Assembly: GCA_946481205.1 (NCBI GenBank)
Contig: CAMLNB010000024.1
Location: 1-22,867, forward strand
DNA: 22,867 nucleotides
DNA from: an uncultured Kangiella sp.
Lineage (GTDB): Bacteria > Pseudomonadota > Gammaproteobacteria > Enterobacterales > DSM-103792
Direction: 5' to 3'
Below the pieces are notes generated by a model that had not been told where the DNA came from, ran no database searches, and saw nothing but the letters and a program-made list of their open reading frames with translations. This document shows, piece after piece, positions 10,003 through 16,974 of this stretch (positions are counted from its first letter, which is position 1; the number at the start of each line of letters is the position of its first letter). A program made the translations under genes and the position numbers.

Positions 10003-10022
10003 CGGATCTGACCTCAGATCCG
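10003..10022. promoter_or_regulatory. Perfect 20-bp palindrome in the rpmE upstream region
   Basis: CGGATCTGA (10003-10011) and TCAGATCCG (10014-10022) are exact reverse complements around CC. It lies 34-53 bases upstream of the rpmE start. As RNA it would form an 8-bp stem with a 4-nt loop; as DNA it could be an operator for a dimeric regulator. No T run follows on the minus strand, so it does not look like a terminator. Its function is inferred only from symmetry and position. Confidence 0.5.
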
Positions 10023-10111
10023 CGCGCCCTTGAAACCATTCGGGCCGGGTACCGCACGCCTATAAAAAGGGACGCGGATCATACCCGCCCGGCCAGATGC
10101 CCGCAACGATC

Positions 10112-10136
10112 AAAAACTGAGCAGCCAGCAGCTCAG
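10112..10136 (-). terminator. Intrinsic terminator overlapping the stop of the ctlX-like gene
   Basis: On minus, CTGAGC (10136-10131) and GCTCAG (10122-10117) form a 6-bp stem with an 8-nt loop, followed by five T (10116-10112). The TGA stop of the gene (10135-10133) is part of the first arm. It is moderately strong and placed to end transcription before the rpmE promoter region. Confidence 0.72.
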
Positions 10137-11071
10137 GACCGGCGCGGCAGGAACACCTCGGCCAGCATGCAGCGGGCACTGCCGCCGCCGACCCGCTCAA
10201 TGGTCGGGATAGCCACCGGCAGCAGCCGCCCGTGCCGACCCAGCTGTTCCCGCTGGCTGGCGGTCAGCGCGGCGTGGGCGGTCTGCGACAGCACGATCAG
10301 GCGCTCGCCGGTCCGGTTGCACAGCTGCAGCAGGTTGGCGCAGAAGCCTTGTTCGGTCTGCGCCAGTGTCAGTTCGATCAGCTCGCGACCGCCGGCCAGC
10401 AAGGCCTGCTTGAGCGCGCTGCGCTCGGCCGGGTTCGGCAAAGCCTCCAGACAGGCCACCGCGAAGCGCTCGCCAACACTGAGCATGACATTGCTGTGAT
10501 AGAACGGCCGGCCGGTCGAGGCGCGGGTGTCGAACAGCACCGCTGTGTAGCCAAGCTCGGCGGCATGGACCCGGACCAGCTCGCTGTCGCAACGCTCGGA
10601 GCGGGCGGCGAAGACCTGGCGACCAAGGTGATCGAACACCAGTGCGCCGGTGCCTTCGAGTGCCTGACCCGGCGCTGCGGCCAGCATGACCGGTTCGGCG
10701 GTGACAAAACCGGCTTGATTCAGCAACGCCCGCAGCGCTGCCGGCCGCACTTCCGCTTGCCGGTTGGCGGTGCGCATCGGATACAGCTGGACGCGACCGT
10801 CAGGCCAGGTCGAGAACCAGTTGTTCGGGAACACCGCATCGGGCAATGCCGGCGTATCCGGCGCTTTCTGCAGCCGCAGCACCTGCACGCCAGCCGCTTC
10901 CAGCTGGGCCTGCATGGCGGAAAACTCCGCTAGCGCAACCGCGCGAATCGCCTTGGCGTCGCCGCCGGCGTGCTGAAAATCGTTGTCGCGGGCGGTTTGC
11001 TCATTGAATGCAAAGTCATCGGGTGGGACCATGACGACCGTATCGGTCAGCTGGGCATGGATAGCAGGCAT
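10133..11071 (-). CDS. CtlX-like amidinotransferase-family hydrolase (guanidino-modifying superfamily)
   Basis: This protein belongs to the arginine deiminase/DDAH/amidinotransferase superfamily, which attacks guanidino or ureido carbons through a covalent cysteine adduct. Of 312 residues, the N-terminal MVPPDDFAFNEQTARDN and the block PDAVFPNNWFSTWPDGRVQLYPM (77-99) are typical of the CtlX (citrulline utilisation hydrolase) subgroup. The likely catalytic set is Cys301 (GGGSARCMLAEVFL), His192 (FYHSNVML) and acidic Asp78 and Glu139 (ALEGTG). All appear intact, so an active cytoplasmic hydrolase is likely. The substrate (citrulline, dimethylarginine or another) is inferred from family only. 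No good Shine-Dalgarno precedes the ATG. It is divergent from a TonB-dependent receptor, with a 117-bp gap that also holds a small uORF. Confidence 0.85.
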   Translation of the reverse strand: MPAIHAQLTDTVVMVPPDDFAFNEQTARDNDFQHAGGDAKAIRAVALAEFSAMQAQLEAAGVQVLRLQKAPDTPALPDAVFPNNWFSTWPDGRVQLYPMRTANRQAEVRPAALRALLNQAGFVTAEPVMLAAAPGQALEGTGALVFDHLGRQVFAARSERCDSELVRVHAAELGYTAVLFDTRASTGRPFYHSNVMLSVGERFAVACLEALPNPAERSALKQALLAGGRELIELTLAQTEQGFCANLLQLCNRTGERLIVLSQTAHAALTASQREQLGRHGRLLPVAIPTIERVGGGSARCMLAEVFLPRRS

Positions 11072-11102
11072 GGATCAGCATTGCGCAGACAGGAGGTCGG
11101 TC

Positions 11103-11189
11103 ATGGTAACGGCGAGCGGGCACCGCGCGGATCTGAGCAGACCAGCAATCGGGGCGAGCCTTTCAAGTACGAATGTTCTAGACTCGTAA
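11103..11189 (+). CDS. Putative 28-codon upstream ORF (leader peptide) coupled to TonB receptor
   Basis: An ATG at 11103 is preceded by AGGAGG (11091-11096) with a 6-nt spacer, the best ribosome-binding site in the window. It opens a 28-codon frame ending in TAA at 11187-11189. The last A of the stop is the first base of the ATG of the receptor frame (TAATG), a layout typical of translational coupling. The peptide is Ser/Ala-rich with no membrane segment and no run of one amino acid, so it does not resemble an attenuation peptide. It may exist mainly to bring ribosomes to the receptor start, which has no Shine-Dalgarno of its own. Whether it is expressed is unknown. Confidence 0.4.
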   Translation: MVTASGHRADLSRPAIGASLSSTNVLDS

Positions 11190-13321
11190 TGGCTCGACAA
11201 TCTCAGGGGATGCCACTCCGGATGAGTCCCGCATACGGGTGGCCCACACGGACGTTGCCAAGCGCGACGCCGTGCGTGGCGATATTGCTTGCGTTGGCAG
11301 TGCTTTGCCTGCCACGTGGGTTAATGGCGGCCGAACCGACCCGGGCCGAGGAACTGTTCCAGCTTGACCTGGAAAGTCTGCGCAATGTCAAAGTGGTCAC
11401 CGCAGCACGGCGCAGCCAACCGCTCGACGAAGCGCCCGGCGCACTCACCGTTTTCACCCGCGAAGAAATGAATGCGCTTGGCGTGCGCACGCTCGATGAG
11501 CTGCTCAACTTTGTGCCGGGCATGCGCACGTACAACTTCGTCGGTCCCGACACCTCCGGCAAAACCGTCATCGAAACCCGCGGCGTTTATGAACCGTACG
11601 GACACATGATTTTGTTGCTGCTTGACGGTCAGCGTTTGTCAGCTGCCTACACCGGCAATTTCACTGGCGCCAATCGCTGGTTGTCACTGACGCCGATCGA
11701 ACGGGTCGAAATCATTCGCGGTCCCGGTTCGGCACTATACGGTGGTAACGCCATGCTCGCGGTGATCAATCTGATCAGCGCGCAGGACGCACCGCGCCAG
11801 CAAGGCTTGCTCGAAGTCGGCGGTTTTGGTCATCGCCGTGCCGCGGTGCAAACCGGTGCTGGCAGTTTGCAGGATCCGCATTGGCGCGCTTGGCTGGAAT
11901 GGCAGCGTGATGACGGTGACGATTACGACGGCGCTTTCGATCCGCTCGGTCGCGACGATGGCACTCGTGATCCGCACCGCGGTCGCGATGCGCTGCTGTC
12001 CGCCGGCACCGAATCGGTGGAACTTCAACTGCGCCACCACTGGCGACGCAGCGAAGATTTTTATCTGCTCGGCCGCATGGCCGATGGCATCAACTACAGC
12101 GAAACCGAGCAGAACAATGCTCGCTTGTCCTGGCAGCTGCAACAGGACAACCATCAGCTGACCTTGGCTGCGGCGTGGCTGCAAGCCAGCTGGGATGGCT
12201 TGACTCGCTTGGCACCGGATGGCGTGTTTCCGTTTCTGTTCGGTGACTTCATCGGCGGGCCAGCGCTCAAACATGAAGAGTGGCAACTCTCTGCCGATGC
12301 GCTCTGGCAATTCGACGATGACAATATCCTGAATTACGGCCTGGCTTGGGAGGAAGCGCGGATTCCACGCTCCGGCGCTTATGGCAATTACGATACCCGC
12401 AGTTTTGCCTATCTCGGTGCGCTGGTGCTGCAGGACGACGACGCCCATCGCGTTGTCGCCGATCAGGATCGTCGGCTGCGCGGCGGCTATCTGCAATGGG
12501 ATCACCGATTCCGCGACGATTTGCGCGGCATTTTCGGCTTACGCTTTGATCAGTACGATCCGGGCGAGCAAGCAACAACGCCACGTGCGGCGTTCATCTG
12601 GCAACGCGATGACAGCAACCGCTTTGAACTGCAGTATGCCGAAGCGTATCGGCCACCCTCGCAAGCCGATCAATTCGTTCAGGAAACGCCGATTCTCGCC
12701 GCCAGCGAAGCACTGGATCCAATCCGTTCGCAAACACTGGAAGCCAGCTGGCAATACCGCAGCGAAGGCTGGGACAGTGAGCTGACACTGTACGCGCTGG
12801 CGATTGATGATTTGATTGGCCGATTGCCCTTGCCCGATGGTCGCGTTCGCATCGGCAACAGCGGCGAATTGCAAACCCGCGGTATCGAATGGCAACTGAC
12901 CCGGCAACTACAGCGCAACTGGCTGCTGCGACTCAATGCCAGTCATGTCTTCGCTGCCGAAACCGACGACGCACCGCCTGATATCGCGCTCAGTGAACGC
13001 TATGCCAGCCGCGATATTCTCAGCTTCAGCAGTCATTGGCAGTTTGAGCGCTTGCGGATTGATCTGCTCGGCCACTGGGCACGCGCGGTGCCGGCCTTGT
13101 CTGGCGAAGGCCATTACAGCCAGCTGCATCTGAACCTGCGCTACCCGCTCAACGAGCAATGGGAGTTGTACGGCGGCCTGCGCAATATCACCGATGAGCA
13201 GGTGTTGGCGGCTGAGCCCGGCGTTGGTTTGGGTACCGATGACTACGGCAATATTGTCCGCGACTTGCCCCAGCGTGGCCGGCAGTGGTTGCTGGGTTTG
13301 CGCTGGCAATGGCAGCGGTGA
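11189..13321 (+). CDS. TonB-dependent outer-membrane receptor, substrate unknown
   Basis: This is an outer-membrane beta-barrel with a plug domain, which imports a ligand using energy from TonB-ExbBD. From the ATG at 11189 it has 710 residues. A signal peptide core lies at about 29-41, with cleavage near MAA|EP (48). The plug, about 65-185, contains VKVVTAARRSQPLDEAPGAL, VRTLDELLNFVPGMRTY and VEIIRGPGSALYGGNAML. The barrel runs to LRNITDEQVL and a C-terminal strand ending in RWQWQR. The substrate cannot be told from sequence: no Fur box or cobalamin riboswitch is evident, and the neighbours do not settle it. Start choice is open: 11189 is supported by TAATG coupling, while ATG 11222 has AGGGG 12 nt upstream and leaves a more ordinary signal peptide. 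The frame stays open further upstream, but that part is antisense to the CtlX-like gene. Confidence 0.9.
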   Translation: MARQSQGMPLRMSPAYGWPTRTLPSATPCVAILLALAVLCLPRGLMAAEPTRAEELFQLDLESLRNVKVVTAARRSQPLDEAPGALTVFTREEMNALGVRTLDELLNFVPGMRTYNFVGPDTSGKTVIETRGVYEPYGHMILLLLDGQRLSAAYTGNFTGANRWLSLTPIERVEIIRGPGSALYGGNAMLAVINLISAQDAPRQQGLLEVGGFGHRRAAVQTGAGSLQDPHWRAWLEWQRDDGDDYDGAFDPLGRDDGTRDPHRGRDALLSAGTESVELQLRHHWRRSEDFYLLGRMADGINYSETEQNNARLSWQLQQDNHQLTLAAAWLQASWDGLTRLAPDGVFPFLFGDFIGGPALKHEEWQLSADALWQFDDDNILNYGLAWEEARIPRSGAYGNYDTRSFAYLGALVLQDDDAHRVVADQDRRLRGGYLQWDHRFRDDLRGIFGLRFDQYDPGEQATTPRAAFIWQRDDSNRFELQYAEAYRPPSQADQFVQETPILAASEALDPIRSQTLEASWQYRSEGWDSELTLYALAIDDLIGRLPLPDGRVRIGNSGELQTRGIEWQLTRQLQRNWLLRLNASHVFAAETDDAPPDIALSERYASRDILSFSSHWQFERLRIDLLGHWARAVPALSGEGHYSQLHLNLRYPLNEQWELYGGLRNITDEQVLAAEPGVGLGTDDYGNIVRDLPQRGRQWLLGLRWQWQR

Positions 13322-13323
13322 GC

Positions 13324-13509
13324 TTATTGCGCTTCGGTTTTCTCGGCACCACAACGGGCGCAGCGCAGCAGTGTTACCAGCTTGCCCTGTTTGACATCAA
13401 AACCCGTGTTTTTCACCGGCTGCCATTTGTGAAAGCCTTCGCGGCACAGCGGGCTGATGCCCTGCTGGCGCGCTTTCTTGGCTTTCTGGAATGACAGCAC
13501 CTTGGCCAT
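13324..13509 (-). CDS. Small CxxC protein, probable zinc-binding, conserved hypothetical
   Basis: A 61-residue basic protein of unknown function. It has an N-terminal charged helix (VLSFQKAKKARQQG), then LCREGFHKW (Cys22, His27), the block FDVKQGKLVTLLRC, and RCARCGAEK (Cys50, Cys53). The Cys/His/Cys/Cys set could bind one zinc. I recall similar small proteins in pseudomonads (with FHKW and FDVKQGKLVT blocks), none with a known role, so it is likely real and not a chance frame. The ATG is preceded only by a weak GAG. It converges on the TonB receptor with just 2 bp between the stops and no terminator visible between them. Confidence 0.72.
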   Translation of the reverse strand: MAKVLSFQKAKKARQQGISPLCREGFHKWQPVKNTGFDVKQGKLVTLLRCARCGAEKTEAQ

Positions 13510-13536
13510 GGCAGCAACTCAGTTAGAGAAAGGCGC

Positions 13537-13983
13537 TCAGCTTGCTGCCAGCAAACTGGCGAGACTGGTTTTGTCCGGCAGCACGAACTGCTGGCGGGCT
13601 TTGTCGCTGGCCAGCGTGTCGGCGCTGTAATAACTGAGCAGCAAAGCTTGAGCATCGCTAAGCAGATCCGGATTGGCGCTGACAAAAGACTGCCAACTCG
13701 GACAACGCTGTACGCCCTGCCGCGCCGCCATCACCGCAAGCAGCGCGTAAGTAATGGTCATGTGAAACTTTTCCGGCTTGCCGAGCGCAGCCGCATAACG
13801 CTGGATCGCGCTGGCGAAATGGCGCTGCGCCAGAATCACCGATTCCCGCTCCAAAAACAGAAAAGCCGCGCGCAGATGACCGAGGTGATCAAACAGCGCC
13901 GCCGGCAACGTCGCCTGCTCAAATTGCTGCAAGAAATGCGAATCGCTAACGGCCTGATGGGCCGACCATGCTGGGTGATTCAT
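13537..13983 (-). CDS. Conserved hypothetical protein (unrecognised alpha-helical family)
   Basis: The function is not recognised. The 148 residues look soluble and mostly helical, with no signal peptide, membrane segment or metal motif. Notable blocks are ATLPAALFDHLGHLRAAFLF (24-43), KPEKFHMTITYALLAVMA and the C-terminal LLSYYSADTLASDKARQQFVLPDKTSL. These resemble a widespread bacterial family of unknown role, with an HLGHLRxA block and a YHxTxT-like block; that resemblance is from memory and not checked. It lies 27 bp upstream of the small CxxC gene in the same direction, so the two may share a transcript. The Shine-Dalgarno is weak. Confidence 0.72.
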   Translation of the reverse strand: MNHPAWSAHQAVSDSHFLQQFEQATLPAALFDHLGHLRAAFLFLERESVILAQRHFASAIQRYAAALGKPEKFHMTITYALLAVMAARQGVQRCPSWQSFVSANPDLLSDAQALLLSYYSADTLASDKARQQFVLPDKTSLASLLAAS

Positions 13984-14028
13984 GCTCTCAACCGTTTTGT
14001 TATGGCGCCAGCTCTGTCCATACGAACC

Positions 14029-14058
14029 CTTGCCTCGCGAAGCCCTGCTTCACGAAGC
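14029..14058. repeat. Imperfect 15-bp tandem repeat, two clear copies
   Basis: CTTGCCTCGCGAAGC (14029-14043) and CCTGCTTCACGAAGC (14044-14058) match at 12 of 15 positions, and a weaker third copy follows to about 14073. It sits in the 162-bp gap (13984-14145) between the hypothetical gene and the AAA ATPase, in which I see no gene and no clear promoter. It may be chance or a remnant of slippage. Confidence 0.4.
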
Positions 14059-14145
14059 TTGGCCTCGCAACAGCGCGCCTTGTTATTGGTATCACCAGCT
14101 TCGTTTCATCTGCTGGTCATCACGGCATCCTGCCATCGGCCTTGC

Positions 14146-15639
14146 TCAGTGATCCGCGCTGACCGTGCGTCCTTGCGCCCATTGCCGCAGGGCGACGATA
14201 TGTTCCGCCATCACGACCGACAAAGGCTGCGTGGTAGTTAACGCTTCCAGCACGCCGACGTGCTGCAAAGGCTGACCGCTGGCATGGGCGCGGTACAACG
14301 CGGCAACCACGGCCTGTTCAATTTCGGCGCCGGAAAAGCCGTCGCTGGCTTCGGCCAGTGCCGGCAAATCAAAACCGGTCGGCTCGACGCCGCGTTTGCG
14401 CAGATGAATGCGGAAAATGTCCTGACGGATTTCTGCATTCGGCAAATCGACAAAGAAGATCTCGTCGAAGCGGCCTTTGCGGATCAGCTCCGGTGGCAGC
14501 TCCTCGATAGCATTGGCGGTGGCGACAACAAAAATCGGACTGCGTCGCTCGGCGAGCCAGGTCAAGAGGCTGCCGAGCACACGGCGCGAGGTACCGCCAT
14601 CGTTGTCATCGGAGGCCAGTCCCTTTTCCATTTCATCGAACCAGAGCACGCACGGTGCGACCGCTTCCGCAAGCTTCAGTGCTTCGCGCAAATTGCGTTC
14701 GGTTTCGCCGTGGTACTTGTTATACAGCGCACCGAAATCGACCCGCAGCAGCGGCAAGCCGAGCAGGCCGGCGCTGGCTTTGGCGGCTAGGCTTTTGCCG
14801 CCGCCCTGCACGCCAACCAGCAAGACGCCTTTCGGTGGCTCCAGGCCTTTCGGTGGTTCGGCGCGGAAAAACACTTCGCGGTCGCTGAGCCAGCGCTTGA
14901 ACTGGCGCAGGCCACCGACGTCAGCGAACTTGGCGGTTTCGTATTCAAATGAAACGACGCCCTGCATATCCAGCAGTTCGAATTTGGCGCGGTTGATTTC
15001 TGGCAACTCGTCTTCGCTGATGGCGCCGTCGTCATAAATGACATTGCGGACCAAGCGGCGAACATCGTTGTGGGTCAGGCCGCTAAGTAGCCGGGTCAGC
15101 TTGTCGAGCACTTCGCGATCGGTGCGGACTTTTTGCTGGTTGTGCTGCTCGGCGTAGCGACGCGCTTCGTCGGCGATCATCTCGCGGATTTCATCGCTCG
15201 ACGGCAGAGACAGCGCCAGCTTGGCCGACAAGCGCTTCAGCTCGCCGGGCAGATCGAGCGCATGCGAAACGAAAATCAGTGTCCGGTTCAGCTGCTCGTG
15301 ACCGAGTGCGATTTCCTTGATCAAGCGGATCAGCGCCGGATCATCGAGGTAGGGGTGAAAATCGAACAGCACATACAGGCCCGGATGCTTGCTGCTGCGG
15401 ATGTGCTCGAGCAGGCGACGCGGTTCATTGGCATCTGGCGCGTTCTGGCTGTCGAGCGACAGGTCCTGCCGGCTCAGACCGGTGACCACGCTCCAGGTGA
15501 AGAAGGGCCGCGGCTGACTTTTCAGCGATTGCCGCAGCAGCTCGACTGCGCGCAATTCTTCGCGGGTTTCCAACACGATCAGCGGCGTCTGGCAACGCAG
15601 CAGCAGGCGCAGATCGGTCAGATCGCGGGCTTCACTCAT
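14146..15639 (-). CDS. Ycf46-like AAA+ ATPase
   Basis: A 497-residue cytoplasmic ATPase of the classical AAA type resembling the Ycf46 family. The N-terminal half (about 1-200) looks like a degenerate P-loop fold with conserved blocks ([45 protein letters not shown]) but no Walker A. The AAA module starts near [14 protein letters not shown] (238-251) and has Walker A GVQGGGKS (276-283), Walker B CVLWFDE (330-336, Glu336), Asn376 as sensor 1 ([21 protein letters not shown]), arginine candidates 387 and 390, and GFSGAEIE. All ATPase residues appear intact. The family has been linked to inorganic carbon use in cyanobacteria; its role in this group is unknown. The start has no strong Shine-Dalgarno. 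It lies downstream of the cytochrome c terminator on the same strand. Confidence 0.88.
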   Translation of the reverse strand: MSEARDLTDLRLLLRCQTPLIVLETREELRAVELLRQSLKSQPRPFFTWSVVTGLSRQDLSLDSQNAPDANEPRRLLEHIRSSKHPGLYVLFDFHPYLDDPALIRLIKEIALGHEQLNRTLIFVSHALDLPGELKRLSAKLALSLPSSDEIREMIADEARRYAEQHNQQKVRTDREVLDKLTRLLSGLTHNDVRRLVRNVIYDDGAISEDELPEINRAKFELLDMQGVVSFEYETAKFADVGGLRQFKRWLSDREVFFRAEPPKGLEPPKGVLLVGVQGGGKSLAAKASAGLLGLPLLRVDFGALYNKYHGETERNLREALKLAEAVAPCVLWFDEMEKGLASDDNDGGTSRRVLGSLLTWLAERRSPIFVVATANAIEELPPELIRKGRFDEIFFVDLPNAEIRQDIFRIHLRKRGVEPTGFDLPALAEASDGFSGAEIEQAVVAALYRAHASGQPLQHVGVLEALTTTQPLSVVMAEHIVALRQWAQGRTVSADH

Positions 15640-15661
15640 GGTGGTCGTTCAGTCGGCAATG

Positions 15662-15691
15662 AAAAAGGGCCGCCATTTTGCCTGCGGCCCT
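15662..15691 (-). terminator. Intrinsic terminator after cytochrome c
   Basis: On minus, AGGGCCGC (15691-15684) pairs with GCGGCCCT (15673-15666) around a 10-nt loop, followed by a T run (15666-15662). It lies 54 bp past the cytochrome stop and only 22 bp before the AAA ATPase start, so that gene either depends on read-through or has a promoter overlapping this hairpin. Confidence 0.85.
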
Positions 15692-15744
15692 GATTCACTG
15701 CTAGCGGTTCGGTGCTGTGCCGCGATAACACGCGGCGAGCGCGC

Positions 15745-16065
15745 TTATTTCAGTGCCAGAATGTGCTTGACCATGGTCAGCGCTTCGGCGTCGCTGACCC
15801 GGCCCTTGTGCGGCGGCATCGGGATCTGACCCCAGGTACCGGCACCACCGTTCAGAATTTTCTGCACCAACAAGGCTTCAGCGTTTTTGTCGGCGCGGTA
15901 TTTTTCGGCCACTTTTTTGTAAGCCGGGCCGACCAACTGGGCGTCGTTGTTGTGGCAGGCGACGCAGGCATGTTTCTTCAGCAATTCTTCCGCCGGGTTG
16001 GCGGCAACAGAACTGGCGGCCGAGACCAGCGCAGCGGACAGCGAAAGCAGCAGCAAACGATTCAT
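15745..16065 (-). CDS. Periplasmic cytochrome c, class I (c551/c552 type)
   Basis: A small soluble electron carrier of 106 residues. The signal peptide (MNRLLLLSLSAALVSAASSVAA) should be cut after Ala22. The mature protein has the haem site CVACH (Cys34, Cys37, His38) and the distal axial Met83 in GTWGQIPMPPH. The pattern HACVACHNNDAQLVGPAYKKVAEKY and the overall length match the Pseudomonas c551 (NirM-like) family, whose partners include nitrite reductase, peroxidase and oxidases. No such partner gene is in the window. GGAG lies 9 nt before the ATG. The frame stays open upstream, but that part is antisense to coq7 and is not coding. It is divergent from coq7 across a 198-bp region. Confidence 0.95.
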   Translation of the reverse strand: MNRLLLLSLSAALVSAASSVAANPAEELLKKHACVACHNNDAQLVGPAYKKVAEKYRADKNAEALLVQKILNGGAGTWGQIPMPPHKGRVSDAEALTMVKHILALK

Positions 16066-16263
16066 GACAAGAGACTCCGGCAATTCGGCAGGCAGCCAAC
16101 ACCCACCGTGGGTTTCAGGTAGCGGATTCGCTGGCGGCAAGTGTAGCCAGTTGCACAGGGCTTCGTCTGGCCGGGGCTGCGGCAAATTGACGCACGTCAA
16201 TCGCCTGCACGATGCCGGTTTGCGTATGATCGTCATTCGTATACGTCCAACCATGTCGCCACG
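16066..16263. promoter_or_regulatory. Divergent cytochrome c / coq7 promoter region
   Basis: This 198-bp gap must hold promoters for both flanking genes. Possible -10 elements are TACACT (16140-16145, minus) for the cytochrome and TATGAT (16225-16230, plus) for coq7; neither has a convincing -35, which would fit activator-dependent promoters. A second small inverted repeat, ACCCAC/GTGGGT (16101-16113), lies 36 bp before the cytochrome start. The main symmetric site (16186-16201) is listed separately. Confidence 0.45.
16187..16200. promoter_or_regulatory. FNR/Anr-family-like operator
   Basis: TTGACGCACGTCAA is a perfect dyad and fits the FNR-family layout TTGA-N6-TCAA, differing from the consensus TTGAT-N4-ATCAA only at the inner symmetric pair. 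With flanking bases the palindrome is 16 bp (16186-16201). Its centre is about 42-44 bp before the start point expected from TATGAT (coq7) and about 60 bp before that expected from TACACT (cytochrome c), both favourable spacings for FNR-type activation. Binding is inferred. Confidence 0.5.
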
Positions 16264-16917
16264 ATGACTTCCGACCGCCGCCTGACCCCGCTCGATAGGC
16301 TCTGCGACCATGCCGACCGGCTGCTGCGCACGGTGTTCGCCGAGCCGGTCGCGGCCCGGCCGAATCCGGCCATGGCAACGGAACCGACCGAGCTCAGCAC
16401 CGCCGAGCAGCGCCATGCTGCCGGGCTGATGCGGGTCAACCACGTCGGCGAGGTCTGCGCACAAGCGCTCTACCTCGGACAGGCGCTGACCGCTCGCGAC
16501 CAGAACCTGCGCGCCCATCTGCTGGCTGCCGCTCGCGACGAAGCCGACCACCTGGCCTGGTGTGCCGAGCGGGTCGGCGAACTGGACAGCCACTTGTCGC
16601 GGCTGAATCCGCTCTGGTTTGGCGGGGCATTTATGCTCGGCGCCGCGGCCGGACTGGCCGGCGATGGCTGGAATCTGGGTTTTGTCGTCGAAACCGAGCG
16701 CCAGGTCGAGGCTCATCTGGACAGTCACATAGAAGGGGCCGAGGCGCTGCCAGACCAGGATCAGCGCAGTCGAGCCATCGTCAGCCGGATGAAAGCCGAC
16801 GAAGCCGCCCATGCCGATGCCGCACTGGCGCTCGGCGCCCGTGAACTGCCGGCCCCCATCAAACAGGCCATGCGTGCGGCCGCCAAGCTGATGACCACGA
16901 CCGCCTACCGGATCTGA
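16264..16917 (+). CDS. coq7: 2-polyprenyl-3-methyl-6-methoxy-1,4-benzoquinone monooxygenase (Coq7)
   Basis: Coq7 is the diiron, O2-dependent enzyme that adds the C6 hydroxyl in late ubiquinone synthesis, replacing the flavin enzyme UbiF of E. coli. The 217 residues include the characteristic start ([21 protein letters not shown]) and six iron ligands with family spacing: Glu63 ([12 protein letters not shown]), Glu93 and His96 ([10 protein letters not shown]), Glu145 ([11 protein letters not shown]), and Glu180 with His183 (ADEAAHAD). It ends in TTTAYRI, close to the usual terminus. The protein is a ferritin-like helical bundle that lies on the inner membrane. No strong Shine-Dalgarno precedes the ATG. 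An FNR-like operator sits 63 bp upstream. Confidence 0.97.
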   Translation: MTSDRRLTPLDRLCDHADRLLRTVFAEPVAARPNPAMATEPTELSTAEQRHAAGLMRVNHVGEVCAQALYLGQALTARDQNLRAHLLAAARDEADHLAWCAERVGELDSHLSRLNPLWFGGAFMLGAAAGLAGDGWNLGFVVETERQVEAHLDSHIEGAEALPDQDQRSRAIVSRMKADEAAHADAALALGARELPAPIKQAMRAAAKLMTTTAYRI

Positions 16918-16974
16918 GCGCTTCGCAAACAAGCGCCGACCCGCACCTGCAGACATCAATCGCCTGCCGAGCAG

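Noticed and set aside
11085..11105. A stretch resembling a cobalamin-riboswitch B12 box (AGACAGGAGGTCGGTCA) just before the TonB receptor
   Set aside because: About 13 of 17 positions fit from memory, but the other conserved riboswitch blocks are missing upstream, where the DNA is antisense coding for the CtlX-like gene. The motif is better explained as the Shine-Dalgarno of the uORF.
10013..11137. A 14-bp inverted match (CGCGCGGATCTGAG) between the rpmE leader and the TonB receptor uORF
   Set aside because: A match of this length is expected about once or twice by chance in a window this size on both strands; no further similarity extends from it.
10970..11188. An N-terminal extension of the TonB receptor to a frame opening at 10970
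   Set aside because: The extra 73 codons overlap the N-terminus of the CtlX-like gene on the other strand and would precede the signal peptide. The start at 11189 or 11222 gives an exportable protein.
16918..16936. A hairpin right after the coq7 stop (GCGCTT/AAGCGC, 7-nt loop)
   Set aside because: The stem is only 6 bp and no T run follows, so I do not call it a terminator.
16197..16967. A 12-bp direct repeat (TCAATCGCCTGC) upstream of both coq7 and lptD
   Set aside because: Too short to stand out from chance at this window length, and its distances to the two starts differ greatly.
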